A stretch of DNA of 64,000 nt, taken from assembly GCA_004369045.1 (NCBI GenBank), contig ML213528.1, forward strand, positions 293,662 to 357,661, written 5' to 3'. The notes beneath the pieces are model-generated. The model was not told the DNA's origin. It was given only the letters and a program-made list of their open reading frames with translations, and did no database searches. The stretch is from Heliocybe sulcata. Lineage: Eukaryota > Basidiomycota > Agaricomycetes > Gloeophyllales > Gloeophyllaceae. How positions within the stretch are numbered: the stretch's first letter is position 1; each line of letters opens with the position of its first letter. The position numbers and the translations under genes are program-made. Positions 10,914-23,008 of the stretch are shown here, in pieces.

Positions 10914-12426
10914 TGAAAGGCACTAACACGCGACGAAACCTGCACAGACCTAAAGGGGAACAACAACCACAAAGCGTAGCACCAATCCCTTGGTGCTAGA
11001 TGGCTGCAAGGTCCGGGGCGACGAAGGGTATAATAGACGTTCGGAGGGATAGGGTAGGGTAAGACGTATAGGTGGGGCTAAAGGTAGATTGGCGCAGACC
11101 AGTCGCGGTTGTGCGGCAGTCTCAATTCGGTACGCACACTTCGGGAGAGGCTTGTATCGTACTCCGCTTGACGATGCGATTCTAACGCACCCGGTGCGCT
11201 CTTGGTGCGATAACTTCTCGGGCTGTCGCGGAGCGCGTGCTTGTCGCACGGCCTCGGAGGGAGCGGGATCGGGATCGCCTACACAATGCGATCGAGGCAC
11301 GCTTACAATGCCGTCGGTGCGATGTGCGACGCTTCTAAAACTCGAGACGAACTCGAACGCAGTTAACGAGACGGGCGGCGCACGAGGCCGGACTTAAGAG
11401 AAAACTTGGAAACGAAAGAGCTTACTTGTCGCGCGCGCTGTCGGAAGGTTCGCGCAAACTCTGGTTGAAGTCGGAAGACCGTCGAAAGTCTTATACTCTG
11501 GAGGAAACTCTTGCGCCGAGAACGAGATATGAAGGGTGAAGATAACTTGTATTTTCGATACAAAGAGAAAGGGTTGAAGTACAAACATCGCCGCTACACT
11601 ACTCGCAGTCGCACATGAAGAGAAAACCGTCTCCCGCAAACCATCTCCTGCGTCGCGCGCTCGTCCACAAGGCGCGCACCGCCCCAACCGCCCTGTACCT
11701 AACTTTCCTACCAATCCTATTGTTTCTGCGCGGCGCGGTGCCTGCATGAGTACGCTCGTAGCCTAGCTTGAAACGCGCGACGAGTCTTGTCCTCGCGCCA
11801 TGCCGTACGAGACCTTGCGTCGACGCGGCGGTGCCACAGTAACTTGAGTGGCGGGCGTAGTTGTCGAAGAGCGGCGCGGCTGTGCCGAAAGGGGTAGTGG
11901 GTCGGGCGAGTGATGCGTCGCGCGGAGGGAGCCGAAACCGATGATGGAGGCGGTGAGTTGATGCGTACGGGCGCCCTGAGCATGCGACCCGACGGGCGGC
12001 GAAGGCGATGATGGGAACGACAGGCGGGACATTGAGTGGGATGGTCGATCTAGAATGACTCGACAGCCTAGACTCCTCGGGACCGACCGGTCTGTGTTGT
12101 GCCGAGTTGCCGTTGACTTGATCGGAAAGATCCGGAGGCCGAGGCTTACGTGTCGTTGTGGCTGAGTCCAAGAATAGTCTCCGAGACAAGAATAGATCAG
12201 TTTGTATTGAGTCCCACTGAATAGAGTGAGTGTCGCCGCGCTGCGGGGAATAGAGTCGCGAGCTCGCCGCCAGAGTGAATAGTCGGGGCTGCCAGTATAG
12301 TCGTCGCTCGCCTTCCAAGGAGCTGTCAGTGGCGAGCGAACGTGCAATAGAGTCGCAACGTCGCCGCGATCACGAAACGACCCTAAAACACGTTTTCGGA
12401 GTGCAGAACCCTGATCGGCCGTATCA
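10914..12426 (-). mobile_element. LTR-like unit A (1.5 kb, long variant), fossil
   Basis: Oriented on the minus strand, it begins TGATACGGCC at 12426 and ends CCTTTCA at 10914, so it has TG...CA termini. Its last 130 bp and its first few dozen bases match units B (14064-15160) and C (26943-28041); the middle is different and longer. It is flanked on both sides by GCGC, a 4-bp target duplication. It looks like a solo LTR of an LTR retrotransposon family, subfamily differing from B and C. No gag or pol was recognised in or next to it. Confidence 0.65.
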
Positions 12427-12446
12427 GCGCGCTGCAAGGGAGCAAT

Positions 12447-12942
12447 CTATGGGTCTCGAGACTCTGAGCGCAGCTTCTTTGTCTTCTTCACCGAAGGAGA
12501 GTCAGACGGGTCCTCAGGCTCCTGGGAAGCCGCCCGCTTGTAGCTATAACGCACAGAGCTAGAGACTTGCGGAGTACTTGCGCGACTAGCCAGTGGTACT
12601 GCTGGTGCTGGTATATGGTCATAGAGGAGCAGCTCAGGAGAGGGTGGATCTGTAGGGGCAGACGGATGCTCGTCTTCATCCTTGGAATCAACCTCGCCCT
12701 CCTGGATCGCAGTGTCGATAGCATCTTCGACCATCTTGATGATAGTAGTATAGTGGGTTAGCTCCGACGTCCCAAGTGTGGGCGTGCACTCGTCTGTGAA
12801 TATTAGAGGGTTTTAGTACAATATCCGCTCCGCAAGTTATGATTGTGCTCACTGATGTCGATTTGGGGCGTCGGCAATTCAACTTCACGCTGCTTGCGGA
12901 CGCTCGCAAGATGCTTTTGTCGTCTCTCGAGGCCATGCAGTA
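12447..12942 (-). pseudogene. C-terminal fragment of a FunK1 protein kinase
   Basis: Two joinable stretches (12942-12853 and 12793-12447, 59-nt intron) encode a helical segment, 'LERRQKHLASVRKQRE', then 'IIKMVEDAIDTAIQEG', then a low-complexity acidic and basic tail ending in 'KKTKKLRSESRDP'. The layout and intron position match the C terminus of the intact FunK1 kinase at 34316-37144 ('IKALQSQKRSEAYQ', 'KVFKIVDEAIAGQ', basic tail). There is no kinase core attached: immediately to the right the KDZ element begins. It is most simply the 3' end of the FunK1 gene whose 5' part lies at 26784-29353, with about 330 codons of the kinase core missing. Confidence 0.7.
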
Positions 12943-13663
12943 GGCCTATTGTGATACTTACCAGCAACCAGTTGCCGGTACATTACCAGGCTACCAGTAG
13001 TTACTGGCCTGTAGCTACTGTAGGTATGATAATGCTAATGCCGGACCATATGCTGGTCCACCAGGGGAGGCCTGGGACCGTCTTTATGGTTGCCAGAAAT
13101 AACACACGGACATTGCCGCAACTAGGTTCAGATACCGATGCCGGCCCAAAATAACATACTGGATCTGTCGGTCCAGATCTAGCTTGAATCCAGATGAGGG
13201 TGGTTTAAAATAGATACAGCCTGTAGGCAAAAACACAGCCGGACCCATTGCCCCTCTGGGTGCAGAACAAAACATACGCTCGTTGCGGGCTGCAGCTGGG
13301 TATTGCCGCGGTGGCGCCACTTTGGAAAAACATACCCGAATCTGTTGCCACTCTGGGTGCGGAACAATTCATGGGGCGCATCCGCCCTTTACTATATATG
13401 GCAGTTGCCCGCTCGACACGGCGGTCGATGCCGCCGCCCCCTACAGATGTGTGTTGTATGGATTATTTTGCATTCTGTGATAGGAACCACGCTTATCAAG
13501 TCATGTGCAAGGAAATATTTTCATTATGGGAGCACACAATGCAGACACTATATGAATCAACAAGGGTGACCAAACTGAACTAGTCGAGAGGCTAACGAAG
13601 CTGGGCACATAGGAGTCGGCGGGATAGCAACGGGAAAGCGTGGGAACATGTGTCGGCTGATGA

Positions 13664-16600
13664 TCAGTCATTGTCCTCGTCATCGTCGTCGATGCCGTCG
13701 TTGGCGCCGGAGGTGAAGGCGGCGGCAGAGTAGGTGTAGGAGAGGTGTAGGTTGGCGGAAGTGATGGAGTTGGCTTCAGCTTCGGCGGCAGCCTCAGCTT
13801 CGGTGGCGGCAATGGCAGCAGTGCTCGGATCCAAAGGAGCCCTCTGCTCACCTGAATACGAGGCACCTAGTCTCTCACCCATGATATGGCCCAGCTCGAC
13901 CATGGCCTCACGTGCCTTCACCCGGCCCTCTCTCCACCTTGCCGTCCACATCCTACCCCACTCTCGTTCCTCCGATGCATGCTGTCTTGCATACGCTGAC
14001 ACTCCTTCCTCGACCTCCTCATCCAACTCCTTTCTCTCCTTCTCACGTTTGAGCCACCACCGTTGATACGCCTCTACGTGGCTCTGGTCTCCGAAAACGC
14101 ATTTTCAGGCTATTTGCGCAGATTCCCACGCTCTGTGCGAGAGTGAGCGTATCTGCGGCGTCGCGCTACGAGCAAAACTCGAGTTTCCATGGACTTTTCA
14201 CTATTTCCGGCAATTCCCGACGACTCTCCGATCTCATTCGACAACCGCTCCACTGCTTTACGTAAGCGCGCGTGCTCATCCCAGCCATCACGGCGGTGTG
14301 GCAATACCCTCCCGACAGCGGCGGTGTTGCACGGCGGTGCTGTGCTGCCTCGGCGGTGCCTTCGCATGTGCTTCCCATCAAGTTTCGAGTCAATTCCGAG
14401 ACTGTGCATGCCTTGCGGGCACCGGCGCGGCCTCCACACGGCCCATCAGCGCTTTTTGATGCGGCGCTGTGCGCGTTCCCACGCTCCTTTTGGTATGCGC
14501 CCACCTTTGCACATGGTCACTGTAGTGTACGGAGATTGTTCCCCCTTGTCTGAGGTTTGTGATGGATCATTTTCAGGAGTAGTTTCAGTTTGTTAGCATA
14601 TGGTACTCGGTTTATTTGATTTTCTCCATAGTATACTTAAATCGGACTTCCCGACACTGTACCCTAGGTTAGCTTCGGTCACTACCTCCCTGCGCAATTC
14701 TACTGTTCCCATCTAAACTCTGCGTCTCTCTTATCTCTCTGAGCTTACTGCATTCACTACTGTCTGTTGCCTCTCGTTGCTGCGCTGCTGTTCCCGATTT
14801 CCGTCGCTGCTGCTGTCTGTGTCCGCCAGACACCCATATTCGCGTTGTTCTATTTTTAGCGTCTACATCTATTTTTAGTTAGCGCACGTATTCCGCTTCT
14901 AGAGCGCGTGACGTCGCGCGCCGTCGCGTTTTGATCGCATTCTATTTTTAGCTTTGATCGCATTTTTCGTTAGAGTATACGTCGCACTGTGGTTGGCGGT
15001 CTCGGCCCTATCCTTACCATTGACTCCCTCTGAACGTTTACTATACCCTTCGTCGCCCCGGACCTCGCAGCCATCTAGCACCAAGGGATTGGTGCTACGC
15101 TTTGTGGTTGTTGTTCCCCTTTAGGTCTGTGCGGGTTTCGTCGTGTGTTCATGCCTTTCACCGTGCCTTCCACTCACAGTACTGGATTGCACGTCGCATC
15201 TCCTTGTCGACCAGCACTATTTCCTCATACCACCTTCCAGCGCGCGCTTTGGCTTTCGCCCACTCCAACGAAGTACTTTAGAAAAAGCATCAGACAGTGT
15301 AGCACAGTTAGCAATGACAGAATACATACCATCGTGCATTTGAGGGTCATTCGCGTCCTCGGTCACTGGCACTGCGTACCATAGCCATGAGAGAGTCCGC
15401 CGACCCTCCCCAACCTTCACTGCTCCATCCTGCATCCTTGCTTCAGCATGGCGTCCGCGCTCCTCCAGCCGTTCCATCTCACGTTGCTCTGCCTGGTTGA
15501 GAGCTGACTCGTTAGGGGCCACCACGTCAGTCGTCGGGTCCAACTCCCGCAACTGTGTCTCCCAGGCACCAGGGCCCTTCCAAGCGAAAAAGGCTGCCCG
15601 CACATGATGGTATTCCCAGACAGCGGCTGAAATTTTCGTTTCGACACGATGTTGGATGGCCCGGGCGCACGTATTCTGAACTTGGCCTGTGATGTTCTTG
15701 ATCTTGAAGCGGTTCATGTATGACCGCATACAGAGGTGATGTCGAAGCCTGTTGAGGGCGTCCTTGGCTTGTGCTTCACGTATACGGGTCTCGGCTTCGG
15801 TGATGGACTGCGGCAATACGCTTGAACGCGATGGTGGTGAGAAGGAGGATGGCAGGTGAAGCGGGGCAGTATCGACGCTGAACTCGGGTGCACTGGCATC
15901 CCGTGCATTCCGATTGCGAAGAGATGCGACTGCCGGCATGTGATGCTGATGACGAGTGCGAGGCCTTACGGGCCAACTGAAGCTCATATCTGCATGAACA
16001 TCATCAATCACAATGCCTCTATCATGAACGGAATACTCACCATGACTTGTCAATCTCTAGCCCTAGCATGAGAAATGCCGTTGCTGACTTTGCGCTCTCG
16101 AATACAACCCCTTCCCCAGCGTTTGACTCCTCTTCACCCTTCAGCATTGCCTGCACCGTCTTCAAGGTCATTCCTAACGAAAGGGATTGTGAGAAGTGAT
16201 CAACGATCAACTGTGCGCAACATACCTTCCTCTGGCATTTCATACGGGCAGGGACGAGAGTGGTCTCTCTCCCATTCTCATAACATGACCTGCCATTCCT
16301 CTACTGCCGTGGGCCTCTTGATCTTGAGTGAATCGTGGAAGGCCTTAAACGCGAGGCAGTGTTGGCGCACTTGCGGAATAGCTGCGGTTAGAAGCTTCAG
16401 TAAGTTCTGCACTGTTCAAGATGGATTAGATGATATCTCAGTGCATCATTCAGCATAACTCACCTAGACGCACGGTCTTCACCCAGTTCATGAACCCGCA
16501 TAGGTCATCCAGAGTGTCTTGTCGGCTGCCCGGTGTCATCTCCTTCGTGCTTGGAGCCGCATGATTCAGGATCGCCCAGTTGCGCTCGGGAGTCTCGCAG

Positions 16601-18583
16601 TCAGTATGCCCAACACCATGCTTGTAATTCAGCGAGTAGCATGCGTGGCACTTTTTGCCGTGGGCTTCTAGGTGGAACTTCGGTACAATGTAGTAGTTTC
16701 CATCCTCATTGCGAAGGATCTCGATCTGCAGGTCTTCAGGGAGATCCAGCATTCGGGCAATTAAGTTCTTGCTCCATTCGCACATGATGTCGTAAGACAG
16801 TAGTAGCGAGCGTACCGCAATACCGCATAGGGACCAGAAGAAAATCCAGTCGACACAGTTATATCTGCCGCCAGGTTAGTACAGTCCACTCCAAACTCAA
16901 GCAACAGTCCACATACCTCTCGCCGCATTGCAAATCACCTATTCCATTCGGCCTCCACATTGCATGTCATGTGCAGCTGACACCGGAGATTCCTGTTGTG
17001 CGCAGACCTTTTGTCTTCTTCGAGTTAGCATTGATGAGGGCGGAGAAACCGGCGCAGGTGGAGATCTGGCATAATGAGGTTCAGCCTCACGTTCAACCGG
17101 ATGAGAGAATGAAATGCACCTCTTCGCTGTCGGTATGTGTGATTACCCATTCATGATACGGCCTCGACTCGACAAAATACCCCCAACCATCACCCAGCGC
17201 TCGATCCACATTTTGATTCTTACGCAATCTATTCTTTAGTCGGAAGTTGCAGTCTTGATTGATCATAAGGCGATACAGCCATCTAATGACCGCGTGAGCA
17301 TGTCATACCTATTCAGTATAATATGACCACTCACGCTCGGTCTGCCGGTGCTTTAGACCAGTCCTCCGGCAAGTTGATCTCTGGCTGAGGACATGCCCTG
17401 CACTGTAAGGTGAGCTCCCCCTGGGCAGTCCCTGTTGCACCATCCGCCGATTGGCCTCTACCAGCGCGCTTCAGAAGCTGGATATGCCGATACTCACATA
17501 TCATGAGATGCAAAGATTTGAGGCCGTCCGGCAAATCGCGCAGCCCGGTACCGTCGGTCAGCCAATGCAAGGATTGATAGAAGTGCAGGACTGAGAATTT
17601 TGCGTGGAAGTGCAAGGTCTGGAATTGGTGCAGGAGGTTGAACGTCGCGCAGGTTTGAGGTTCCAGAGGCGTAGGTGGCCACAGTCGCATGCACAGCAGC
17701 TGGATGTAATGAGGGGGAGGCGATAAACCGCAGCCGCAGAAGTCAACTTGGACCAAGTGGATGCCGTTCGTATGGAGCACGGTGAAGTCCTGGTGTCCCG
17801 GGTGCCTGAAAGGGCAGGCAATGCCCGGGGGGTGCCCTAACTGAAAGCGCAGGCCAAGACTCTTGAGCGTGACTGTTTTGAAGAACAAATCTGTGTGATC
17901 CCATAGCTGTAGTATAACAATGAGTATTCAGGTGACTTGCTACTCGAAAATACACTGCACCTCCACGCAATGGAATGGTAGTCGAACATGGTGGGACAGG
18001 AGACATGTCTTGCAGACGAGTTCTGGCGTAGAACAATCCTTGCAGCGGAAGGACGGTGTGTTGGTCTGGCAGTCTGGGCACGCACGGCCGGCATGACCAC
18101 CTTGGCCTTCGAGCCGTAAGAGCTCATCGAGATACGTGTCGCGGTACTTCAGCCAGGTATGGAGTGGCGCAGCCTGTAGACTTCGCCCATCAGACATATT
18201 CACCTGTCACCTATGCAATTGTCATCATGCCAACGTACCGAGTTTTCGTATCGCCTGGCCTCTGGAATTTCCACATGAACTGTTATCCCCGCGCCATCAT
18301 CTTCATCAAACTCCACTGGGTCGCTACTAAACTCCTCAGGTTGATATGCACAAGCCTCTACATCTTCGTGGGCAGGTAAGTCTTGTGCCGACTCTGACAA
18401 TGGCCCCGGTTCTTCCGAAAAATCGCGCAGGATGTGATTGACGCTTTCAAGCCTTCTTCGACCATCTGCAGAAACGGTCACTTGGTGGCTGGCGAAGGTC
18501 GGCTGGAAGCGAGAGGAGGTCGGCTGAACAGGACGCCGAGGACATTTGGCCGTAGATAGTTTGCTTGTCGTGTTCGGCAACAT
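13664..18583 (-). pseudogene. KDZ transposase with CxC2-type cysteine cluster, broken
   Basis: Exons run 18583-18239, 18203-17961, 17906-17335, 17282-17120, 17065-16917, 16864-16464, 16411-16226, 16173-16041 and on to 13664. Order of marks: N-terminal linker; CxC2-like cluster with 'CPDCQTNTPSFRCKDC' and 'CKTCLLSHH'; 'SLGLRFQLGHPPG'; 'KRAGRG' and 'PACP.PEINLPEDW'-type motif; 'KKTKGLRTTGISGVSC'; 'LLLSYDIMCEWSKNL'; 'KFHLEAHGKKC'; 'GVGHTDCETPERNWA' with 'STKEMTPGSRQDTLDD', the KDZ catalytic region; helical C terminus ending in an acidic tail. Damage: in-frame TGA at 16969-16967 and 16280-16278, each where the family has arginine (CGA to TGA), a junction stop near 16041, a one-base frameshift near 15275, and an LTR-like insertion at 14064-15160. 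Not functional as it stands. Confidence 0.85.
14064..15160 (+). mobile_element. LTR-like unit B (1.1 kb), fossil inside the KDZ transposase
   Basis: Starts TGATACGCC and ends TGCCTTTCA; close copy of unit C (26943-28041) over its whole length. It is flanked by CCGT on both sides, a perfect 4-bp target duplication, and the transposase reading frame on the minus strand runs up to one flank and resumes at the other. It is a solo-LTR-like insertion that arrived after the KDZ element. No internal retroelement genes remain. Confidence 0.85.
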
Positions 18584-18914
18584 CTGTGAACACGCCAACA
18601 ATGCCAACAAAGGGGTTGCACGCTAACGTTGGTAAGCACGTAAGGCAACTATTGATATAGCGTTTTCAATCTACCCTTGGCAGAGTGGTCTTGCAATGTG
18701 TTTACAATGTGGCCATTACTCTCGTTGTTGCAGTTCGATTCCCGCGTGTTCCTTTTTGGTATATGAGACTTCCTCTCCTAACTATTGTTTTTGTCTTGTA
18801 TGACATACGCTATGCCACCACACACCAAAGAGTATATAGTTGGATGTATGCGTACCTAAACCATATTTTGCAAGTAAGAATGGAGCAGTATATAACACTA
18901 GTGGTCACTAACCT
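18584..18914. other. Region between the transposase start and the palindrome
   Basis: Contains the presumed transposase promoter. It becomes AT-rich towards the palindrome. No gene seen. Confidence 0.5.
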
Positions 18915-19191
18915 TTATATATAATTTACCACAACTGTGGTGAAGTCATATACACTACTTTAGTAGTCCTTATATGATATGTGTTGCAGTGGCATTATAT
19001 GTGATATAATGTGACCACATGTGTGATACATTTATATATGGTTGAGGTAGATTTATATAGGATGTATATATGGTGGAGGGCAGATTATACTGTGGATGTA
19101 GGGGGTTTGCAGTAGATTTATACTGGATTTGTATGGTATACTGGGCTGTTTATATGAGATTTGTACAACCTGGCAGAGGTTTTGTACCAGT

Positions 19192-19522
19192 TTTGTATGC
19201 TCTACTTGTGGATTTATATCGAATTATATACTGTGCTGCTGTATTTATATGGTGGGTGTATTATATTGCAGTGCATTTATATAATTTTCTAGATGGGTTA
19301 TACCAGATGTGTGCAGTTTACTGGTGGCTTTATATAAAGTTATAGTGGATCTGGTCCACATTATACCAAATTTGTATGCTTGACCTGTGGGTTTATATCA
19401 AATTGTACGCCTTACTGCTATATTTATATGGGGGTTGTGTAATATTGCAGTGGATTTATATAATCTTCTGGACAGGTTATACTGGATGTGTGCAGTTCGC
19501 TGGTGGGTTTATATCAGGTTGT
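19192..19522 (+). repeat. ~180-bp tandem repeat in the left palindrome arm
   Basis: Two neighbouring diverged copies, from 19192 and from 19372, share the order TTGTATGCT, 'TTATAT..AATT', 'TATTTATATGG', 'TATTGCAGTG', 'GATGTGTGCAGTT' and 'GGTTTATAT'. Further degenerate copies seem to extend on both sides. Confidence 0.75.
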
Positions 19523-20144
19523 ACTCGACATGGTCTACATTATATACTCACTATATACCTTTTCAGGTCGCTTTATATTGGATTTATATAACATGTTTGG
19601 GCACTTCCTATAAATATAGGGGACATCTGGTCACATTATATAAAATTTATATCCAAATTGGGGGTGCCCTGCTGGGTGGAATCTTCCACAAATCAGGGAT
19701 CCTTATGACCCTATAGGGGACTACAGTTTGACCCAATAACATGGGCAATATCTCTCAGGATAGAATTAGTGCACCCCCCTACCCTTCCAGCTGGTTCTCC
19801 CCCACCTTCAGCCTCCTGGGATGTTACCCTCCGCCTATTCTGTCACCTAGAAGTCTGATTTCATCTCTATATTGATGTACCTTAATTTAGATACCTTCCA
19901 ACAGCCCCTCCAGCCACAGCAAACACTCTCTCCAATCCAGCATTTCCATCTATGCACACATCTGGACTGGAATCCAGACAAAGTGTCAGATGGTTACTGA
20001 AGTGCTGTGTGCATCCCATTGTGTCCCCTAAGCTAACCCAAGTCTCTACCTGTGCTTTCTAATAGCTGGGGGTCTGTTGGAAGGCATGTAAATTGAGGTA
20101 CATCACTATAGAGATGAAATCAGACTTCTAGGTGACAGAATAGG

Positions 20145-20936
20145 NNNNNNNNNNNNNNNNNNNNNNNNNNNNNNNNNNNNNNNNNNNNNNNNNNNNNNNN
20201 NNNNNNNNNNNNNNNNNNNNNNNNNNNNNNNNNNNNNNNNNNNNNNNNNNNNNNNNNNNNNNNNNNNNNNNNNNNNNNNNNNNNNNNNNNNNNNNNNNNN
20301 NNNNNNNNNNNNNNNNNNNNNNNNNNNNNNNNNNNNNNNNNNNNNNNNNNNNNNNNNNNNNNNNNNNNNNNNNNNNNNNNNNNNNNNNNNNNNNNNNNNN
20401 NNNNNNNNNNNNNNNNNNNNNNNNNNNNNNNNNNNNNNNNNNNNNNNNNNNNNNNNNNNNNNNNNNNNNNNNNNNNNNNNNNNNNNNNNNNNNNNNNNNN
20501 NNNNNNNNNNNNNNNNNNNNNNNNNNNNNNNNNNNNNNNNNNNNNNNNNNNNNNNNNNNNNNNNNNNNNNNNNNNNNNNNNNNNNNNNNNNNNNNNNNNN
20601 NNNNNNNNNNNNNNNNNNNNNNNNNNNNNNNNNNNNNNNNNNNNNNNNNNNNNNNNNNNNNNNNNNNNNNNNNNNNNNNNNNNNNNNNNNNNNNNNNNNN
20701 NNNNNNNNNNNNNNNNNNNNNNNNNNNNNNNNNNNNNNNNNNNNNNNNNNNNNNNNNNNNNNNNNNNNNNNNNNNNNNNNNNNNNNNNNNNNNNNNNNNN
20801 NNNNNNNNNNNNNNNNNNNNNNNNNNNNNNNNNNNNNNNNNNNNNNNNNNNNNNNNNNNNNNNNNNNNNNNNNNNNNNNNNNNNNNNNNNNNNNNNNNNN
20901 NNNNNNNNNNNNNNNNNNNNNNNNNNNNNNNNNNNN
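20145..20936. other. Assembly gap (792 N)
   Basis: Undetermined bases. The palindrome symmetry predicts that the true content is close to the reverse complement of 19083-19833. Confidence 0.99.
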
Positions 20937-21104
20937 TGCCCTCCACCATATATACATCCTATATAAATCTACCTCAACCATATATAAATGTATCACACAT
21001 GTGGTCACATTATATCACATATAATGCCACTGCAACACATATCATATAAGGACTACTAAAGTAGTGTATATGACTTCACCACAGTTGTGATAAATTATAT
21101 ATAT

Positions 21105-21731
21105 TTTTAGGGCCCATGACTCTATATAATTAGGGAGAGGAGAACGAGGCCATAAAGTCGTCAAATGCCAGTGTCTCGGTCTGAAATCAGGCATGTTTCG
21201 GTTCTATCAGAAGATTGCAGGTATCGGGCCTTGACTATTGACTACTATTACAATGTGTAGTGCAATAGCTTCCCTTTGCAAGTATTTTGAAAGCCGGGGA
21301 TAGCACTGGCAGTGGTACGAGAGGTAATCAGTCCTTATGAGAGTGTCCGATATACGTCCCAAAGTGTCTGAGGCCTGTGGCCACCCAACCTTCAGCTGGG
21401 TATCGCGACCATAATTTATAGTATTCCGAGTGATTTCTCTGGCGTAGTGTGCTATATACTTGCTATAATAGACCACAAGTGCTTCAGAATCATATAGAAT
21501 GCTGTATTCCGATATCAACAGCATTGTGGATGGTCGATCGTGCTTTGCGCACACATATTTGTGCCATGGCTTATTATCATCATGCCGTGCGATGTGCCCT
21601 CTTTTGAATGGCACACTCGTGTTCTGAGCAAGATAGTAGCATTGTATTATTGCCGGATCCTTACAAGGGCATTGTACTACAAAAAACTAGGACTCGAGAC
21701 TAAGCAGCGTGAATGTTTTGGTCGAGATAGT
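21105..21731. other. Right flank of the palindrome, no gene recognised
   Basis: An open stretch exists on the minus strand (21207-21614) but its composition is AT-rich and I recognise nothing in it. Confidence 0.4.
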
Positions 21732-23008
21732 CTACATCCAATTGATGCGGACCTGAGGTCCACGGCCTTCAGGCGGTTCCTCTCCTTTTACTGGCAGAAT
21801 CCGGACTTCTCCATTGGCCTCAGACAGCTCGAACGCATCCTGCGCTTCGATCTGGGTTCTGTAAGTCTCGTAGTAACTGCCGGGGACTCCCACAACGTGC
21901 CAGGAAGCGTCTCCCCTGTATACAATGAGTCAAAGAGCACTACAAGTGAGAGTATTCTTACCAAGTCATATAAACACCGGGCTCTACCCCGCGTATTACT
22001 GCCACATACTCCGGCTCGCCACCGATGCGCTCAATGGATGATTCACGCCAGGCCTTCTTGGCCTTCCATATCTGGTTTGGCTTGTACGAGTTGAATACAT
22101 TCCTAGGGACACCAATGACGTGCTGACTTGTGCGATCCCTGTGGGGTTATTTAGAGGGAAAGCTCCGGCAAAACACTGAAAGTGGTGCGAACGTACCATC
22201 CTGGATATAGCCCGGGCCTAGTCCCTATGAAGACCACGAACCACTTCGCACCATCGAGCGCTCGCTCCTGTGCCTCGAGAGTAACATAGCGGGTCATATA
22301 ATCAGGAGGGCCCGTCCCGGACTGTTGTACAGTAGAGGCAGGCTCGGTCACAGTCTGGGGAGCAACCGGGGCCGCGGTAGTGGCCGCAGGCGCGGGCTGA
22401 GGAGTATACTGTGTAGCAACCGGTGGTGCCGCAGGCGCGGGCTCAGTGGGAGTATACTGGTTTGGATTTCCGCAGTGTGAGCGAGGCAGGTTCAGGAGGC
22501 TGATGACAACAGGCCCTGAAGTGACAATCGAGATTGCGGCTCCTGCGGCTCCTGCATCTGGTCCCATAGCTGCATTGTCACACGAGCTGGTGCCGTTCTC
22601 TTGGTTCACATTCTGCGCAGCACTAGCAAGCCCTGTGAAACCAGCAAAATGGTTCTTACAGAAACTTCAAGATAGACGATCACTTCACTCACTCTGGATA
22701 TCTTCGACACTGAGACTAGCCAACAACTGAACCAGGCTTGCAAGCTTGGATGTGTGAGACTGCATGACTACTAGATGCTGGGTTGAGAAGGCCGTAGTAA
22801 GACGAACATGCCTTCCAGCAGCTTGAACATGCCGTGTTTTGTCACACGGCCACGTGGGGTCTGCCTGGGCTGAAAATAAGTTTTCCAAGCAGTTGGCGCG
22901 CTCTTTCACATCTTTACACATTAAAATCTCGGCACCAATACATGGCGTGCACAAAACAGGCTGTCCGGATGAAGACCGGTTCACACCGGTTTGTAAAAAA
23001 GAGGTCAT
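21732..23008 (-). CDS. Protein with two RNase H1 N-terminal-like domains, KDZ cargo
   Basis: Four exons (23008-22693, 22632-22197, 22138-21962, 21915-21732) close to 370 aa. The N-terminal third has scattered cysteines. A proline/alanine/threonine-rich linker follows (about 155-215). Two copies of an RNase H1 N-terminal-like (hybrid-binding, 'viroplasmin' fold) domain come next: first 'KWFVVFIGTRPGLYPGW' with 'SQHVIGVPRNVFNSYK', second 'EYVAVIRGVEPGVYMTW' with 'SWHVVGVPGSYYETYRT'. In RNase H1 this domain binds RNA-DNA hybrids or double-stranded RNA; here no catalytic RNase H domain is attached. The start codon at 23008 lies 40 bp inside the first exon of the divergent gene, so one of the two starts may be further in. 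The frame is clean, so the gene may still be expressed although the transposase is broken. Confidence 0.7.

Larger units (their letters stand above)
18915..21104. repeat. AT-rich giant palindrome with ~1-kb arms, sequence gap in the right arm
   Basis: Outer arms: 18915-19082 is the reverse complement of 20937-21104. Inner arms: 19834-19913 is the reverse complement of about 20065-20144. The loop is about 150 bp (19914-20064). The right-arm section that should mirror 19083-19833 (751 bp) is exactly where the run of N lies (20145-20936, 792 N). The arms are very AT-rich with many TTTATAT words. Confidence 0.85.

Noticed and set aside
11599-12437. Long GC-rich open frames on the minus strand of LTR-like unit A
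   Set aside because: Several overlapping frames are open at once, as expected from base composition, and no retroelement or other domain is visible.
18670-18750. Possible tRNA gene (A-box TGGCAGAGTGG, B-box GTTCGATTC)
   Set aside because: The two internal promoter boxes match well, but the acceptor and T-arm stems do not pair, so no cloverleaf forms. At most a tRNA-like relic.
21207-21614. 135-codon open frame at the edge of the palindrome
   Set aside because: No recognisable domain or start context; composition follows the AT-rich background.
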